In this document: one piece after another, positions 6,669 through 15,197 of the stretch
Layout of the letters: the number at the start of each line of letters is the position of its first letter
Numbering within the stretch: position 1 is the stretch's first letter
Origin: an uncultured Ruminococcus sp.
Lineage (GTDB): Bacteria; Bacillota; Clostridia; Oscillospirales; Acutalibacteraceae
Length of the DNA stretch: 43,318 nt
Assembly (NCBI GenBank): GCA_902766885.1
Contig: CACXFS010000051.1
Coordinates: 1 to 43,318 of the forward strand
Reading direction: 5' to 3'
Notes under the pieces: generated by a model
The model's input: only the letters and a program-made list of their open reading frames with translations
What the model was told of the DNA's origin: nothing
Databases searched by the model: none
Program-made: the position numbers and the translations under genes

Positions 6669-8888
6669 TTATTTTTTATTGCGGTTGAAGTTTCCTCTGC
6701 GGTCATTGTTGTGAAGTCTGCGGGGACGTGATGACCTTTCGCCCTCGGGGTCGTTTTCGGGGGTAAGTCCGTCAACATCGATGAGCACCTGACGGCGTGA
6801 AAGGTTGAGTCTGCCCTTGTCGTCAATCTCCATAACCTTTACACGGATAATATCGCCTACGTTTACAACGTCGGTTACGTTCTCTGTACGCTTAACGTCA
6901 AGCTGTGAAACGTGAACAAGTCCTTCCTTGCCCGGTGCAATCTCAACGAATGCGCCAAAGTCCATAATGCGTGTAACCTTACCGAGATACATTGCGCCCG
7001 GCTCGGGGTCAACTGCGATTGTGTTGATAATCTCAATTGCACGCTTGCACTTATCACTGTCAAGACCGGAAACAAATACCTGACCGAACTCGCCGTCTTC
7101 TTCAATATCAACCTTAACGTCACATTCAGCCTGAATTTCCTTGATAACCTTACCGCTCTTGCCGATAACCTCGCTGATTTTGTCAGCGGGAATTGTTGTT
7201 GTGAACATCTTGGGAGCGTACTGAGAAAGCTCGGCTCTGGGTTCAGCGATAGCTTTAAGCATAACCTCGTCAAGGATATAGTTGCGAGCCTTGTGAGTTT
7301 TTTCAAGAGCTTCCTTAACCATTTCGGGTGTAAGACCGCTGATTTTTAAGTCCATCTGAATTGCTGTGATACCTGTGTGAGTACCTGCAACCTTGAAGTC
7401 CATATCGCCGAAGAAGTCCTCAAGTCCCTGAATGTCAACCATTGTCATCCAACGCTCGCCCTCTGTGATAAGACCGCAGGAGATACCTGCTACGGGCTCC
7501 TTAATCGGAACGCCTGCGTCCATGAGTGCAAGTGTTGAGCCGCAGATTGAACCCTGTGAGGTTGATCCGTTTGACGAGAGAACCTCGGAAACAAGTCTTA
7601 ATGCGTAGGGAAACTCCTCAACGGGCGGAATTACGGGAACGAGAGCACGTTCTGCAAGAGCACCGTGACCGATTTCACGTCTGCCCGGACCACGGCTTGG
7701 CTTTGTTTCACCTACCGAGTAACTCGGGAAGTTGTAATGGTGGATATATCTTTTCTCGGTTTCTCCGTCAATACCGTCAAGCAACTGCTTGTCCGATACC
7801 GGACCGAGTGTTGCAATTGTGAGAACCTGAGTCTGACCTCTTGTGAACATACCCGAGCCGTGAACTCTGGGGATTACGCCAACCTCGGAAGCGAGGGGAC
7901 GAATATCGTCCATTCCTCTGCCGTCAACACGTTTCTGCTCGTCGAGCAGCCAACGGCGAACGATGAACTTCTGTGTCTTGTAAAGGCACTCGTCGATAAG
8001 AGCTTCGCTTTCGGGATAGATTTCGTCAAACTTCTCGTGTACCTTTTCGTAGATGGGCTTTAATCTTTCGTCACGAACAGTCTTGTCGTCTGTGTCAAGA
8101 GCAAGCTTTACGTCCTCCTCGGCAAATGTCTTGATTGCCTCAAACATATCGTGGTCAGGCTCAAGACTTGCAAACTCAAACTTAGGCTTGCCGATTTCAG
8201 CCTTAATCTTCTCGATAAATTCGATAATCGGCTGGTTAGCCTCGTGACCTGCCATAATAGCGTTATACATCTCCTCATCGGAAACGCAGTCAGCGCCTGC
8301 TTCAATCATAGCGATTCTGGAGCTTGTTGAAGCAACGGTTGTAGCCATTTTCGAGATTTTTCTCTGTTCCTCTGTGGGGTTGATGATGAACTCGCCGTCA
8401 ATCATACCAACCGAACAGCCCGAGATAGGACCGTTCCACGGAACGTCGGAAATTGAAATTGCAATTGACGCACCAATCATAGCCACGATTTCAGGCTGGC
8501 AGTCGGGGTCAACGCTCATAACCGTGCAGACGATTGAAACGTCGTTGCGCATACTCTTGTCAAAAAGAGGACGAATCGGACGGTCAATTACACGGCTTGT
8601 AAGGATAGCCTTCTCGGAAGGTCTGCCCTCTCTCTTAAGGTAAGAGCCGGGGATTTTGCCTACAGCGTACATTTTCTCCTCGTAGTCAACCGACAGCGGG
8701 AAAAAGTCAACGCCCTCTCTGGGCTTGGGAGATGCTGTAACAGCAACGTGAACAGTTGTATCACCGTAGTGCACAAGGCATGCACCGTTTGCAAGCTGAG
8801 TCATTTTGCCTGTTTCAACCTTTAATGTTCTGCCTGCAAACTCTGTTTCAAATACTCTGTACTTGTCAAAAGTCATCATTTTATTCAT
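6669..8888 (-). CDS. pnp: Polyribonucleotide nucleotidyltransferase (PNPase)
   Basis: A 739-residue 3'-to-5' phosphorolytic exoribonuclease of mRNA decay, full length for the family. In order: first RNase PH-like domain (about 15-230, with MAVGKIPGSYLKREGRPSE-like nucleotide-binding sequence), the helical linker, second RNase PH domain (about 320-550, including FTRGQTQVLTIATLG and the catalytic-site pattern FGDMDFKVAGT), KH domain (ISEVIGKSGKVIKEIQ) and S1 domain (GAMYLGKVTRIMDFGAFVEI). The end is a basic, Arg/Asn-rich tail. The start ATG has an AAAGGA site 8-9 nt upstream. It follows rpsO with a strong hairpin between them, the classical rpsO-pnp order in which pnp is partly autoregulated through this intergenic structure in other bacteria. 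Confidence 0.97.
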   Translation of the reverse strand: MNKMMTFDKYRVFETEFAGRTLKVETGKMTQLANGACLVHYGDTTVHVAVTASPKPREGVDFFPLSVDYEEKMYAVGKIPGSYLKREGRPSEKAILTSRVIDRPIRPLFDKSMRNDVSIVCTVMSVDPDCQPEIVAMIGASIAISISDVPWNGPISGCSVGMIDGEFIINPTEEQRKISKMATTVASTSSRIAMIEAGADCVSDEEMYNAIMAGHEANQPIIEFIEKIKAEIGKPKFEFASLEPDHDMFEAIKTFAEEDVKLALDTDDKTVRDERLKPIYEKVHEKFDEIYPESEALIDECLYKTQKFIVRRWLLDEQKRVDGRGMDDIRPLASEVGVIPRVHGSGMFTRGQTQVLTIATLGPVSDKQLLDGIDGETEKRYIHHYNFPSYSVGETKPSRGPGRREIGHGALAERALVPVIPPVEEFPYALRLVSEVLSSNGSTSQGSICGSTLALMDAGVPIKEPVAGISCGLITEGERWMTMVDIQGLEDFFGDMDFKVAGTHTGITAIQMDLKISGLTPEMVKEALEKTHKARNYILDEVMLKAIAEPRAELSQYAPKMFTTTIPADKISEVIGKSGKVIKEIQAECDVKVDIEEDGEFGQVFVSGLDSDKCKRAIEIINTIAVDPEPGAMYLGKVTRIMDFGAFVEIAPGKEGLVHVSQLDVKRTENVTDVVNVGDIIRVKVMEIDDKGRLNLSRRQVLIDVDGLTPENDPEGERSSRPRRLHNNDRRGNFNRNKK

Positions 8889-9116
8889 TGTAAAATCCTT
8901 TCCGAAGTGTAAACTTCTGTGTATTCAAGCGGGATTTTACGCCGATTTAGCAATAAAACCATTTAATAAACTAAAGAACAATTCGAAATTTCCGCTCCGA
9001 ATTTTTAGTGTAAATCAAACCACATAATAATCTTAGTTTAACTCTTATACCATAGTTTATTCAATCGTTTTACCGCTAAAAAACAGCATATAAAAATCCC
9101 GCAATAAACCGAATTT

Positions 9117-9138
9117 AGGGCAAGCTTGCGCTTGCCCT
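9117..9138 (-). other. rpsO-pnp intergenic hairpin
   Basis: AGGGCAAGC (9117-9125) pairs perfectly with GCTTGCCCT (9130-9138) around a 4-nt loop. No T run follows on the minus strand, so read-through into pnp or RNase processing is more likely than full termination. The remaining intergenic DNA (8889-9116) is AT-rich with no gene. Confidence 0.7.
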
Positions 9139-9150
9139 GTAAATGCGAAA

Positions 9151-9414
9151 TTACTTACGGATACCGAGTCTTGCGATGATAGAACGGTATCTTTCAATAT
9201 CTACCTTTGTGAGGTATGCGAGAAGACTTCTTCTCTGACCAACCATTTTAAGCAAACCGCGTCTGCTGTGGTGGTCCTTCTTGTGAACCTTGAGGTGCTC
9301 TGTAAGGTCGTTGATTCTCTTTGTGAGAAGCGCAATCTGAACCTCGGGAGAACCAGTGTCGCCCTCGTGGGTAGCATATTCAGCCATAATAGCCTGCTTT
9401 TCTTCTTTTAACAT
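9151..9414 (-). CDS. rpsO: 30S ribosomal protein S15
   Basis: 87 residues, the usual length. Characteristic sequence: [38 protein letters not shown] and [12 protein letters not shown], covering the 16S rRNA central-domain contacts. S15 is a primary binder that nucleates the 30S platform. The ribosome site is AAGGTGG about 8 nt upstream. It is transcribed from the promoter at 9534-9562 with a ~110-nt structured leader and continues into pnp. Confidence 0.97.
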   Translation of the reverse strand: MLKEEKQAIMAEYATHEGDTGSPEVQIALLTKRINDLTEHLKVHKKDHHSRRGLLKMVGQRRSLLAYLTKVDIERYRSIIARLGIRK

Positions 9415-9527
9415 TTTTATTCCACCTTTTAAAATATTTGAAGCCCTAAGCCATAAAGCAATATCTCAGGACAGGGCTGTGAAACTCCGCTTTGCGGCTT
9501 AACCCCTGCTCCGAGGTATGGGTCAAC
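9415..9527 (-). promoter_or_regulatory. Candidate S15 autoregulatory mRNA leader
   Basis: Between the promoter and the rpsO start the RNA can form CAGGG/CCCTG enclosing a CCGC-AAA-GCGG hairpin. An alternative AGCCCT/AGGGCT stem near the ribosome site uses the same CCCT. Mutually exclusive stems of this kind are typical of ribosomal-protein leaders, and S15 leaders are known in several bacterial groups. I have not matched this one to a described class. Confidence 0.4.
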
Positions 9528-9533
9528 TGTTAC

Positions 9534-9562
9534 ATTGTAGCACATCAAGCTCGAAATGTAAA
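9534..9562 (-). promoter_or_regulatory. Promoter of rpsO-pnp
   Basis: On the minus strand, TTTACA (9557-9562), a 17-nt spacer and TACAAT (9534-9539). Predicted start near 9527. Confidence 0.65.
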
Positions 9563-9572
9563 GTATTTTGAG

Positions 9573-9959
9573 TTAAAAATTATTATTTTTTATATCCTTA
9601 AGCTCTCTTGCCTTGTTCATAAGCTCCTGCTTTTCCTCATCGGAAAGCATACGGTAGATTCCGACCAGCTCACGCTCAGAATCAGTCAGATTATACATCG
9701 GCATAACAAAATCGTGAAGATTCTTCTCGAAATTTTCCTGCCCTAAAATTGCGTTGACATCTACGCCATAGATAGCAACAATTTTTTTGAGAATTTCAAA
9801 ACTCGGCTCGGAAACACCCGTTTCATATTTTGTGTATGTGGTGCGGTTGAGGTTGAGAATATCTGCAATATCCTGCTGAGTAAAACCGCAGAGCTTTCTA
9901 TATTTTACAAGATTTTTACCAAAGGATTGATTTACATTACTGCATTTCCTTTTCGGCAT
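9573..9959 (-). CDS. XRE-family transcriptional regulator
   Basis: 128 residues from ATG 9959. Residues ~10-68 are a Cro/C1-type helix-turn-helix (FGKNLVKYRKLCGFTQQDIA followed by NLNRTTYTKYETG). The C-terminal half is acidic and helical (NLTDSERELVGIYRMLSDEEK) and may mediate dimerisation. A longer frame starts at 10013, but its first codons overlap a TATAAT-like -10 element around 10001-10008, so the start after AGGA at about 9969-9972 is preferred. Target unknown; it lies between rpsO and tRNA-Thr and could act on its own promoter. Confidence 0.8.
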   Translation of the reverse strand: MPKRKCSNVNQSFGKNLVKYRKLCGFTQQDIADILNLNRTTYTKYETGVSEPSFEILKKIVAIYGVDVNAILGQENFEKNLHDFVMPMYNLTDSERELVGIYRMLSDEEKQELMNKARELKDIKNNNF

Positions 9960-10154
9960 AATTTCACGTCCTATAATAAATTGAGGCACTGCTCTCACTA
10001 CATTATAATACATTTTTTTAGCGTTTTCTACAAATGTTATTATTATTCACAAAGTATTTTTTCTGTCACCTTCACATTTTAATCTTCCCGAAAAAGAGCA
10101 GTTTTATGTAAAACGGAATTTATTGTTATACGAAAAATTATTGAATAAAAGGTA

Positions 10155-10183
10155 TTGAAAATTTCTGAAAAATAATATATAAT
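10155..10183 (+). promoter_or_regulatory. Promoter of tRNA-Thr
   Basis: TTGAAA (10155-10160), a 17-nt spacer and TATAAT (10178-10183), 27 nt before the tRNA 5' end. Confidence 0.7.
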
Positions 10184-10210
10184 AATTCGTGCATGATTAA
10201 AATTATGTTT

Positions 10211-10286
10211 GCTGGAGTAGCGCAGTTGGTAGCGCAACTGATTCGTAATCAGTAGGTCGAGGGTTCAAGTCCCTTCTTCAGCTCCA
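10211..10286 (+). tRNA. tRNA-Thr (anticodon CGU)
   Basis: 76 nt including an encoded CCA (10284-10286). The acceptor strands are GCTGGAG and CTTCAGC (one G-U). The anticodon stem is 10237-10241 with 10249-10253 and the loop is TTCGTAA, giving anticodon CGU, which reads ACG threonine codons. The T loop is TTCAAGT. Confidence 0.93.
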
Positions 10287-10289
10287 GTC

Positions 10290-10335
10290 GAGTGCCTCGA
10301 CACGCAAATCGCGTTCGGGGCATTCTTCTTTTTTT
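10290..10335 (+). terminator. First hairpin terminator after tRNA-Thr
   Basis: GAGTGCCTCG (10290-10299) pairs with CGGGGCATTC (10316-10325) over 10 bp, with an inner CGC/GCG stem and a TTCTTTTTTT tail. It begins 4 nt after the tRNA CCA. Confidence 0.85.
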
Positions 10336-10386
10336 ATTTCAGCGCTCGCGTCAAATTATACATTTTTTCATAACATGTTAACAGCC

Positions 10387-10432
10387 GAGTGCCTCGACAC
10401 GCTGATTGCGTACGGGGTGCTCTTCTTTTTTT
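10387..10432 (+). terminator. Second copy of the same hairpin terminator
   Basis: An identical 5' arm GAGTGCCTCG (10387-10396) with 3' arm CGGGGTGCTC (10413-10422), then TTCTTTTTTT. It is about 97 nt from the first copy with no gene between them. Confidence 0.8.
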
Positions 10433-10440
10433 ATACTCAT

Positions 10441-10490
10441 ACCGTATTGAAAACCCTTTTCAGGTGCTTTCAATGCGGTTGTTTTGTTTT
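10441..10490 (+). terminator. Third hairpin with T-rich tail
   Basis: ACCGTATTGAAA (10441-10452) pairs over 12 bp (one G-U) with TTTCAATGCGGT (10468-10479), then TGTTTTGTTTT. It is unrelated in sequence to the two preceding hairpins. Confidence 0.7.
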
Positions 10491-10548
10491 ATATGTACTG
10501 TAAACAATCGTAATTATCAAACATTTTATCGCAAAAAATATAAGTCAA

Positions 10549-10587
10549 TAAAAAATCCTGCCCAAGTAAATTCACAAGGACAGGATT
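10549..10587 (-). terminator. Terminator of the leuB-PHP phosphatase operon
   Basis: AATCCTG (10554-10560) pairs with CAGGATT (10581-10587). On the minus strand a TTTTTTATTG tail follows. Confidence 0.75.
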
Positions 10588-10603
10588 GATTATATATTCA
10601 ATT

Positions 10604-11344
10604 TTAATCTTCTTTTAACGGCTCGCCGAGCGCAGCTGTGAAGATTGATTCTGCATTCTGCATCATTTTTCTTACCGTTCTTTCGCCGCATTTTTCGGCA
10701 ATCATATCGACCGCCTGTGAGTACACCTCGGGGGTGTTGTGAGTCAGCGAATGTGCGTCGCTTCCGAGAATGTCAATCATTCCCTCTCCAATGAGCTTTA
10801 ACAGCTTTCTGCGCTTGAAAATAGAGGTTTTCTTCGTGTAATTACCTATGTTCGTCTGAATTACTACGCCCATATCCCTCAGTTCCTGCAAAGCTCCCAT
10901 ATCACTCATCAGTATATCATAGCGCTCAACGTGCGGAAGTACAGGAATCAGCCTGTGATTATCAATCAGCATATTTAGCTGTTGCAGCGTCCTGTTCGAA
11001 AACGACGAGTTGTAGCTAAATTCTGTAAGGATATAGCGTGATTTTCCATATGTCAGTCCCGACAAATCATCACTGCCAAACAGAAATTTCGTAACGTAAA
11101 CCTCTGCTCCGAGGACGATATTCATATTCTCGGGCTTATAGGGCAGAAAATTCTCATAGGCAACCCTGCGCTTTTCGATAAATCGTTCAACACTCATTTC
11201 ATTTGTATAGAAATGCGGTGTAAAGCAGACATTTATAACATTCTGCTTTTTCAGACAGTCGAGCAGTTCAAGGCTGTCATCAACCGTCTTTGCGCCGTCG
11301 TCAAAGCTTGGCAGAATATGCGAGTGCATATCAAAATACAGCAT
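10604..11344 (-). CDS. CpsB/YwqE-type PHP-domain phosphatase
   Basis: 246 residues. The metal-binding PHP signature DMHSHILPSFDDGA opens the protein, followed by TPHFYTNE, ILTEFSY, LPHVERY and GSDAHSLTHNTP, the remaining metal ligands of the CpsB/CapC/YwqE manganese-dependent tyrosine phosphatases. These enzymes dephosphorylate bacterial tyrosine kinases that control capsule or exopolysaccharide synthesis; no kinase gene is in the window. A histidinol-phosphatase role is less likely given the HILP..DDGA signature. The start is 12 nt after the leuB stop with a GGGTGA site, so the two are cotranscribed, a pairing with no obvious pathway link. Confidence 0.85.
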   Translation of the reverse strand: MLYFDMHSHILPSFDDGAKTVDDSLELLDCLKKQNVINVCFTPHFYTNEMSVERFIEKRRVAYENFLPYKPENMNIVLGAEVYVTKFLFGSDDLSGLTYGKSRYILTEFSYNSSFSNRTLQQLNMLIDNHRLIPVLPHVERYDILMSDMGALQELRDMGVVIQTNIGNYTKKTSIFKRRKLLKLIGEGMIDILGSDAHSLTHNTPEVYSQAVDMIAEKCGERTVRKMMQNAESIFTAALGEPLKED

Positions 11345-11356
11345 TTTATCACCCGA

Positions 11357-12427
11357 TTAAAGCATTTTGCAAACGAGGTCGCCCATTTCCTCGCAACCGA
11401 CTTTGGTCATACCATCTTCATAAATATCGGGCGTGCGATAAGTTTCAAGCACCTTAGCAACTGCATTTTCAATTGCGTCAGCTGCCTGCGGTCTGTCAAG
11501 TGAGTAGCGGAGCATCATAGCAACTGAGAGAATTGTTGCAAGCGGATTTGCAATGCCCTGTCCTGCAATATCAGGTGCAGAGCCGTGAATGGGCTCGTAA
11601 AGGCCGAGCTTGCCGCCCGAAAGGCTTGCAGAAGCGAGCATACCGATTGAACCGGCAATCATTGAAGCCTCGTCGGAGAGGATATCGCCGAAGATATTTG
11701 ATGTTACAATAACGTCAAACTGACGGGGATTTCTCACAAGCTGCATAGCGCAGTTGTCAACATACATATGGTTAAGCTCAACCTCGGGATAGTCCTTTGA
11801 AACCCTGATTACGGTTTCTCTCCAGAGGCGTGAGGACTCGAGCACGTTAGCCTTGTCAACGCTTGTAAGCTTTTTGTTTCTCTTCATAGCAAGGTCAAAC
11901 GCAACTCTTGCGATTCTTTCAACCTCAGCTACGGTATACATTTCAGTGTCCCAAGCGGCGGGCTGACCGTCAACTTCTTTTCTGCCTCTTTCGCCAAAGT
12001 AGATACCGCCTGTAAGTTCACGAACAATCATAATGTCGAGATTGCCCCCGATTATTTCGTCTTTAATGGGAGACGCACTCTTTAAAGGTCCGAAGATAAC
12101 CGAAGGACGGAGATTTGCAAAAAGTCCGAGTGCTCCTCTGATTCCGAGAAGACCTGCTTCGGGACGCTTGTTACCGGGGAGAGAATCCCACTTAGGGCCG
12201 CCTACTGCACCGAGGATTACGCTGTCGGAAGCCTTGCACTTTGCAACCGTTTCATCGGGAAGCGGAACGCCTGTTGCGTCGATTGCACAGCCGCCGAGAA
12301 GAGCCTCGTCATACTCAACGGTAAAGCCGAACTTTTCGCCTGCCTTATCAAGCACCTTTACAGCCTGATTTACAATTTCGGGGCCTATGCCGTCGCCCTT
12401 GAGCAATGTAATTTTATAGTCTGCCAT
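11357..12427 (-). CDS. leuB: 3-isopropylmalate dehydrogenase
   Basis: 356 residues, the normal length. It oxidatively decarboxylates 3-isopropylmalate to 2-oxoisocaproate with NAD in leucine synthesis. Diagnostic sequence: [14 protein letters not shown], the substrate-binding LREL-equivalent [16 protein letters not shown], the [14 protein letters not shown] segment, the catalytic and metal region [12 protein letters not shown] with [17 protein letters not shown], and [15 protein letters not shown]. An AAGGAG site lies 9-10 nt upstream. No leuA, leuC or leuD is in the window. The 265-nt upstream region (12428-12692) is AT-rich, with a short ACTC/GAGT hairpin near 12480-12500; I see no T-box or leucine-rich leader peptide. 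Confidence 0.96.
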   Translation of the reverse strand: MADYKITLLKGDGIGPEIVNQAVKVLDKAGEKFGFTVEYDEALLGGCAIDATGVPLPDETVAKCKASDSVILGAVGGPKWDSLPGNKRPEAGLLGIRGALGLFANLRPSVIFGPLKSASPIKDEIIGGNLDIMIVRELTGGIYFGERGRKEVDGQPAAWDTEMYTVAEVERIARVAFDLAMKRNKKLTSVDKANVLESSRLWRETVIRVSKDYPEVELNHMYVDNCAMQLVRNPRQFDVIVTSNIFGDILSDEASMIAGSIGMLASASLSGGKLGLYEPIHGSAPDIAGQGIANPLATILSVAMMLRYSLDRPQAADAIENAVAKVLETYRTPDIYEDGMTKVGCEEMGDLVCKML

Positions 12428-12692
12428 ATCTATATTTCTCCTTTTTTAGTCCGTTATATAAATCGGTTATATATTATAACTCGGTATCTCGGGAGTCAGA
12501 CATTTTTCTAAATTCTTACGCAAGAAACTACTGCACGACATCTAAAGGATTATTGTCAATACCTCGCTATTACATCTGTTCCGTTTATATAACCATTATT
12601 TTATATCTATTGTATTATTGCACAATATATCACCAAAGATTGTAAACTACGCTACAATCTGACAAAAATTGTCATAATTAGTTATCAGGTTA

Positions 12693-13319
12693 TCAATCGG
12701 TTTCCTGTTCCATAGGAATCGTCCGGAACACCTCGCACACCTTGTCACGCTGCCATAGCATTGGCGTTACTCTCAATGAATATCCAAATCCGTTGTCCAT
12801 TGTCCATTCAAACGGCTTTGCCTGCGGAAGTCCGTACACTGCAAGCAGAGTCATAATAACGCCGCCGTGGGTTACGATTACGCTCTCGGTTGTGCCTGTT
12901 TTTATAAGTCCCTCGACAATGCTCTCAAACATACGGCATATTCTGCGGGTGAAATCTGCGTTGCTCTCCCCTCTGGGCGGTTTTACGGAATTGTCGCCTG
13001 CGAGCCACTTTTCAAAGTCGGGATCATTCTTTAGCTCCTCAGCCGTTTTGCCCTCCCACTCGCCGAAATTGCACTCCGAAAGTGCAGTAATAGAAAGCGG
13101 ATTAAGCTCAGGATAGAGGATTTTGCACGTTTCCGTGCAACGCTTTAACGGGCTTGTAAACACAACCTGAGTACCGGGATATCTGTACTCATAGTCGAGC
13201 TTTTTCAAATCCAGCCTACCCTTTTCGGAAAGCGGAACGTCGGTTGTTCCTATGTACTTACCCGAAAGCGTTTCATCAATTGCACCGTGTCGAATGAAAT
13301 GAATGATATATGATTTCAT
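12693..13319 (-). CDS. Histidine phosphatase family protein
   Basis: 208 residues from ATG 13319. The phosphoacceptor motif IRHGAID near the N terminus, VFTSPLKRCTETC (second catalytic Arg), an acidic NFGEWEGKTAEEL and VTHGGVIMTLL place it in the RHG phosphatase superfamily, close to the alpha-ribazole phosphatase / phosphoglycerate-mutase-like branch. Function could be cobalamin nucleotide-loop assembly (CobC), but no cobalamin genes are nearby, so the substrate is left open. The longer frame begins at a TTG lying inside the GGAG ribosome site; ATG 13319 has ~7-nt spacing. It diverges from the XRE gene, sharing a 110-bp regulatory region. Confidence 0.85.
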   Translation of the reverse strand: MKSYIIHFIRHGAIDETLSGKYIGTTDVPLSEKGRLDLKKLDYEYRYPGTQVVFTSPLKRCTETCKILYPELNPLSITALSECNFGEWEGKTAEELKNDPDFEKWLAGDNSVKPPRGESNADFTRRICRMFESIVEGLIKTGTTESVIVTHGGVIMTLLAVYGLPQAKPFEWTMDNGFGYSLRVTPMLWQRDKVCEVFRTIPMEQETD

Positions 13320-13345
13320 AAAATTCTCCAAAACTATTTACAATT

Positions 13346-13378
13346 TGTTATTATTTGGTTATACTATCAGTAATAACA
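13346..13378. promoter_or_regulatory. Inverted repeat in a divergent promoter region, candidate XRE operator
   Basis: TGTTATTA (13346-13353) and TAATAACA (13371-13378) are perfect 8-bp arms separated by 17 nt, between the histidine phosphatase and XRE genes. A TATACT (-10-like) lies downstream at 13400-13405 for the rightward gene. Confidence 0.4.
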
Positions 13379-13430
13379 CAAATTCCCATACAAAGCTATT
13401 ATACTATTAAAGAATTTGAGGTGTCAAGGT

Positions 13431-14105
13431 TTGAACAGCGATTTTCCGAGAATTATTACTTTTCTGCGCAAAGAAAGGGGCTTGAGCCAGAAACAGGTTG
13501 CATCTGATTTGGGAATTTCACAGGCTCTGCTCTCGCACTACGAAAAGGGAATCCGTGAATGCGGTCTTGATTTTCTTGTCAAAGCGGCTGAATATTTTGA
13601 GGTTTCCTGCGACTATCTGCTCGGCAGAACGGTTCAGCGCAGGCTTGCATCGGTGACAGCTGAGGACTTGCCCGAAAGCGACGAGATAAGGCACTTAAAG
13701 GGCAATATGATTAATCAGATTAACAAAAAGCTGTTGATGAACACCACGACTGTGATTTTTGACTTACTTGCGCAGATTGGCAACAAGCGCCTTACAAATG
13801 CTGTGAGCAACTACCTGATGAGCGCAGAATATCAGATTTTCAGAACGATTTACTCGGCTCAGGAGCAGAACTCGCAGACTATGTTTTCAATCGACCGCAA
13901 CAGGTACAAGAACTTAAATTCTGCGTCAATGCTGATTGACCTTGAAATTATTGATATGCTGATTGAGCGAAACGAGCTGTCGCTCTCGCTTTCGCCCGAC
14001 GTAATTTCGACTTATTTTGACAAAGGTGCGTCGTCACTATTCAACCTAATTCAGTACGCCGAGAGGAACATTAAAAACCTCACGCAGAACGGTAATAGTA
14101 GATAA
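13431..14105 (+). CDS. XRE-family regulator with a helical C-terminal domain
   Basis: 224 residues from TTG 13431. The N-terminal ~65 residues are a Cro/C1 helix-turn-helix (LRKERGLSQKQVASDLGISQ, then ALLSHYEKG). The remaining ~150 residues are predicted all-helical (NQINKKLLMNTTTVIFDLLAQIG ... SASMLIDLEIIDMLIERNEL) with no recognised ligand domain. A GAGGTG site gives 7-nt spacing to TTG 13431; the alternative TTG at 13416 lies upstream of that site. Similar regulators are common in Ruminococcaceae genomes with no assigned regulon. It is followed by a strong terminator (14127-14171), so it is monocistronic. Confidence 0.8.
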   Translation: MNSDFPRIITFLRKERGLSQKQVASDLGISQALLSHYEKGIRECGLDFLVKAAEYFEVSCDYLLGRTVQRRLASVTAEDLPESDEIRHLKGNMINQINKKLLMNTTTVIFDLLAQIGNKRLTNAVSNYLMSAEYQIFRTIYSAQEQNSQTMFSIDRNRYKNLNSASMLIDLEIIDMLIERNELSLSLSPDVISTYFDKGASSLFNLIQYAERNIKNLTQNGNSR

Positions 14106-14126
14106 TTATTGCATAATGATAAATAA

Positions 14127-14171
14127 AACAGAGCAGAGATGTCTTATGACTTTCTCTGCTCTGATATTTTT
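14127..14171. terminator. Bidirectional terminator
   Basis: An 11-bp stem, CAGAGCAGAGA (14129-14139) with TCTCTGCTCTG (14153-14163). ATATTTTT follows on plus and a T-rich stretch follows on minus. It serves the XRE gene and the perR-rbr operon. Confidence 0.85.
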
Positions 14172-14202
14172 CGGGGAAAATTAATGTTTTTAAGCCGTCA
14201 GA

Positions 14203-14742
14203 TTACTTAAAATATCTGTTGAGGAGTCCTCTGAAGCCTGCGCCGTGTCTTGCCTCGTCCTTTGCCATTTCGTGAACTGTGTCGTGGATAGCGTCGAGGT
14301 TCTGAGCCTTTGCACGCTTTGCAAGGTCGAACTTGCCTTCGCAAGCGCCTGTTTCAGCGTCTACACGCATTTCGAGGTTCTTCTTTGTGCTGTCTGTGAT
14401 TACTTCGCCGAGGAGCTCAGCAAACTTTGCAGCGTGCTCTGCCTCTTCAAAAGCATACTTTGTGAATGCTGCAGAAACCTCGGGATAACCCTCTCTGTCA
14501 GCAACTCTTGCCATTGCAAGATACATACCAACTTCGCTGCACTCGCCTTCAAAGTTAGCTCTTAAATCCTTGAGGATATCCTCGCTTACGCCCTGAGCAA
14601 CGCCTACTTCGTGAACTGTAGCAAATGAAGCCTCTTCGTCCATGGGCTTGAATTTGTCGGCAGGAGCCTTACATACGGGACAAGCCTCGGGAGCTGTAGG
14701 ACCTTCGTGAACATAACCGCATACTGTGCAATACCATTTCAT
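14203..14742 (-). CDS. Reverse rubrerythrin (peroxide reductase)
   Basis: 179 residues. An N-terminal rubredoxin-like iron site (C5xxC8 and C21PVC24) precedes the di-iron four-helix domain, with ligand motifs FEGECSE, FEEAEH and DEARH. Rubredoxin-first order defines reverse rubrerythrins, which reduce hydrogen peroxide (and oxygen in some clostridia) using NADH-derived electrons in the cytoplasm. An AAAGGAG site precedes the start. It is the second gene of an operon with the PerR-like regulator (26-nt gap), consistent with peroxide-inducible expression. Confidence 0.93.
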   Translation of the reverse strand: MKWYCTVCGYVHEGPTAPEACPVCKAPADKFKPMDEEASFATVHEVGVAQGVSEDILKDLRANFEGECSEVGMYLAMARVADREGYPEVSAAFTKYAFEEAEHAAKFAELLGEVITDSTKKNLEMRVDAETGACEGKFDLAKRAKAQNLDAIHDTVHEMAKDEARHGAGFRGLLNRYFK

Positions 14743-14768
14743 AATTATTTCTCCTTTGTAATAAAATA

Positions 14769-15164
14769 TTAATGTAAATTATTTTCTTTACATTCGGGAC
14801 AGATTCCGTAGTAAAGGACATATCTGCTTTCAACAGTAAAGCCCTTTTCGAAAAGTCCTGAAGTAAAATCAGAACTCATACTTTCATCTTCCACGTCAAT
14901 CACCCTTCCGCAGCAGTTGCAGACAAAGTGCGAATGAGGCTCAACATTACCGTCGTAGCGTTCCTCGCCGTTGACGTTGCAGATGACACGAACCGTTCCC
15001 TCGTCCTTGAACAGCGCAATATTTCTGTATACTGTACCAAGGCTTAAATCGGGAATAGATGGTTTTAGCTGGTCATAAACCCAACGAGCACTCGGGTGAG
15101 TGTCCGTTGCGCAAAGCACCTGATAAATAGCGTTGCGTTTTAAACTGAAATTACGTTTAGCCAT
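14769..15164 (-). CDS. perR: PerR-like Fur-family peroxide regulator
   Basis: 131 residues. Winged-helix N-terminal half ([30 protein letters not shown]), then the dimer/metal domain. RYDGN followed by PHSHFVC supplies the Asp and His ligands of the regulatory metal, and CNCC and CPEC supply the four structural-zinc cysteines. The Asp in RYDG is the residue that favours iron-dependent peroxide sensing (PerR) over Fur, and the gene precedes rubrerythrin. The GAGGA site is 7 nt before ATG. The promoter overlaps a Per-box-like sequence, suggesting autoregulation. A Fur or Zur role is possible but less likely. Confidence 0.85.
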   Translation of the reverse strand: MAKRNFSLKRNAIYQVLCATDTHPSARWVYDQLKPSIPDLSLGTVYRNIALFKDEGTVRVICNVNGEERYDGNVEPHSHFVCNCCGRVIDVEDESMSSDFTSGLFEKGFTVESRYVLYYGICPECKENNLH

Positions 15165-15197
15165 AATTTTATCCTCGTCTTTGTTTAGTTTAAAATC

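Noticed and set aside
8889..9116. Search for a small gene between pnp and rpsO
   Set aside because: No frame has a ribosome site. The region is AT-rich intergenic DNA downstream of the 9117-9138 hairpin.
10290..10432. Repeated hairpins considered as the start of a CRISPR array
   Set aside because: There are only two copies, each with a T tail, with a 50-nt gap, no further repeats and no cas genes.
12428..12692. Possible T-box or leucine leader upstream of leuB
   Set aside because: No T-box core sequence, no specifier hairpin and no leucine-rich short peptide could be found on the minus strand.
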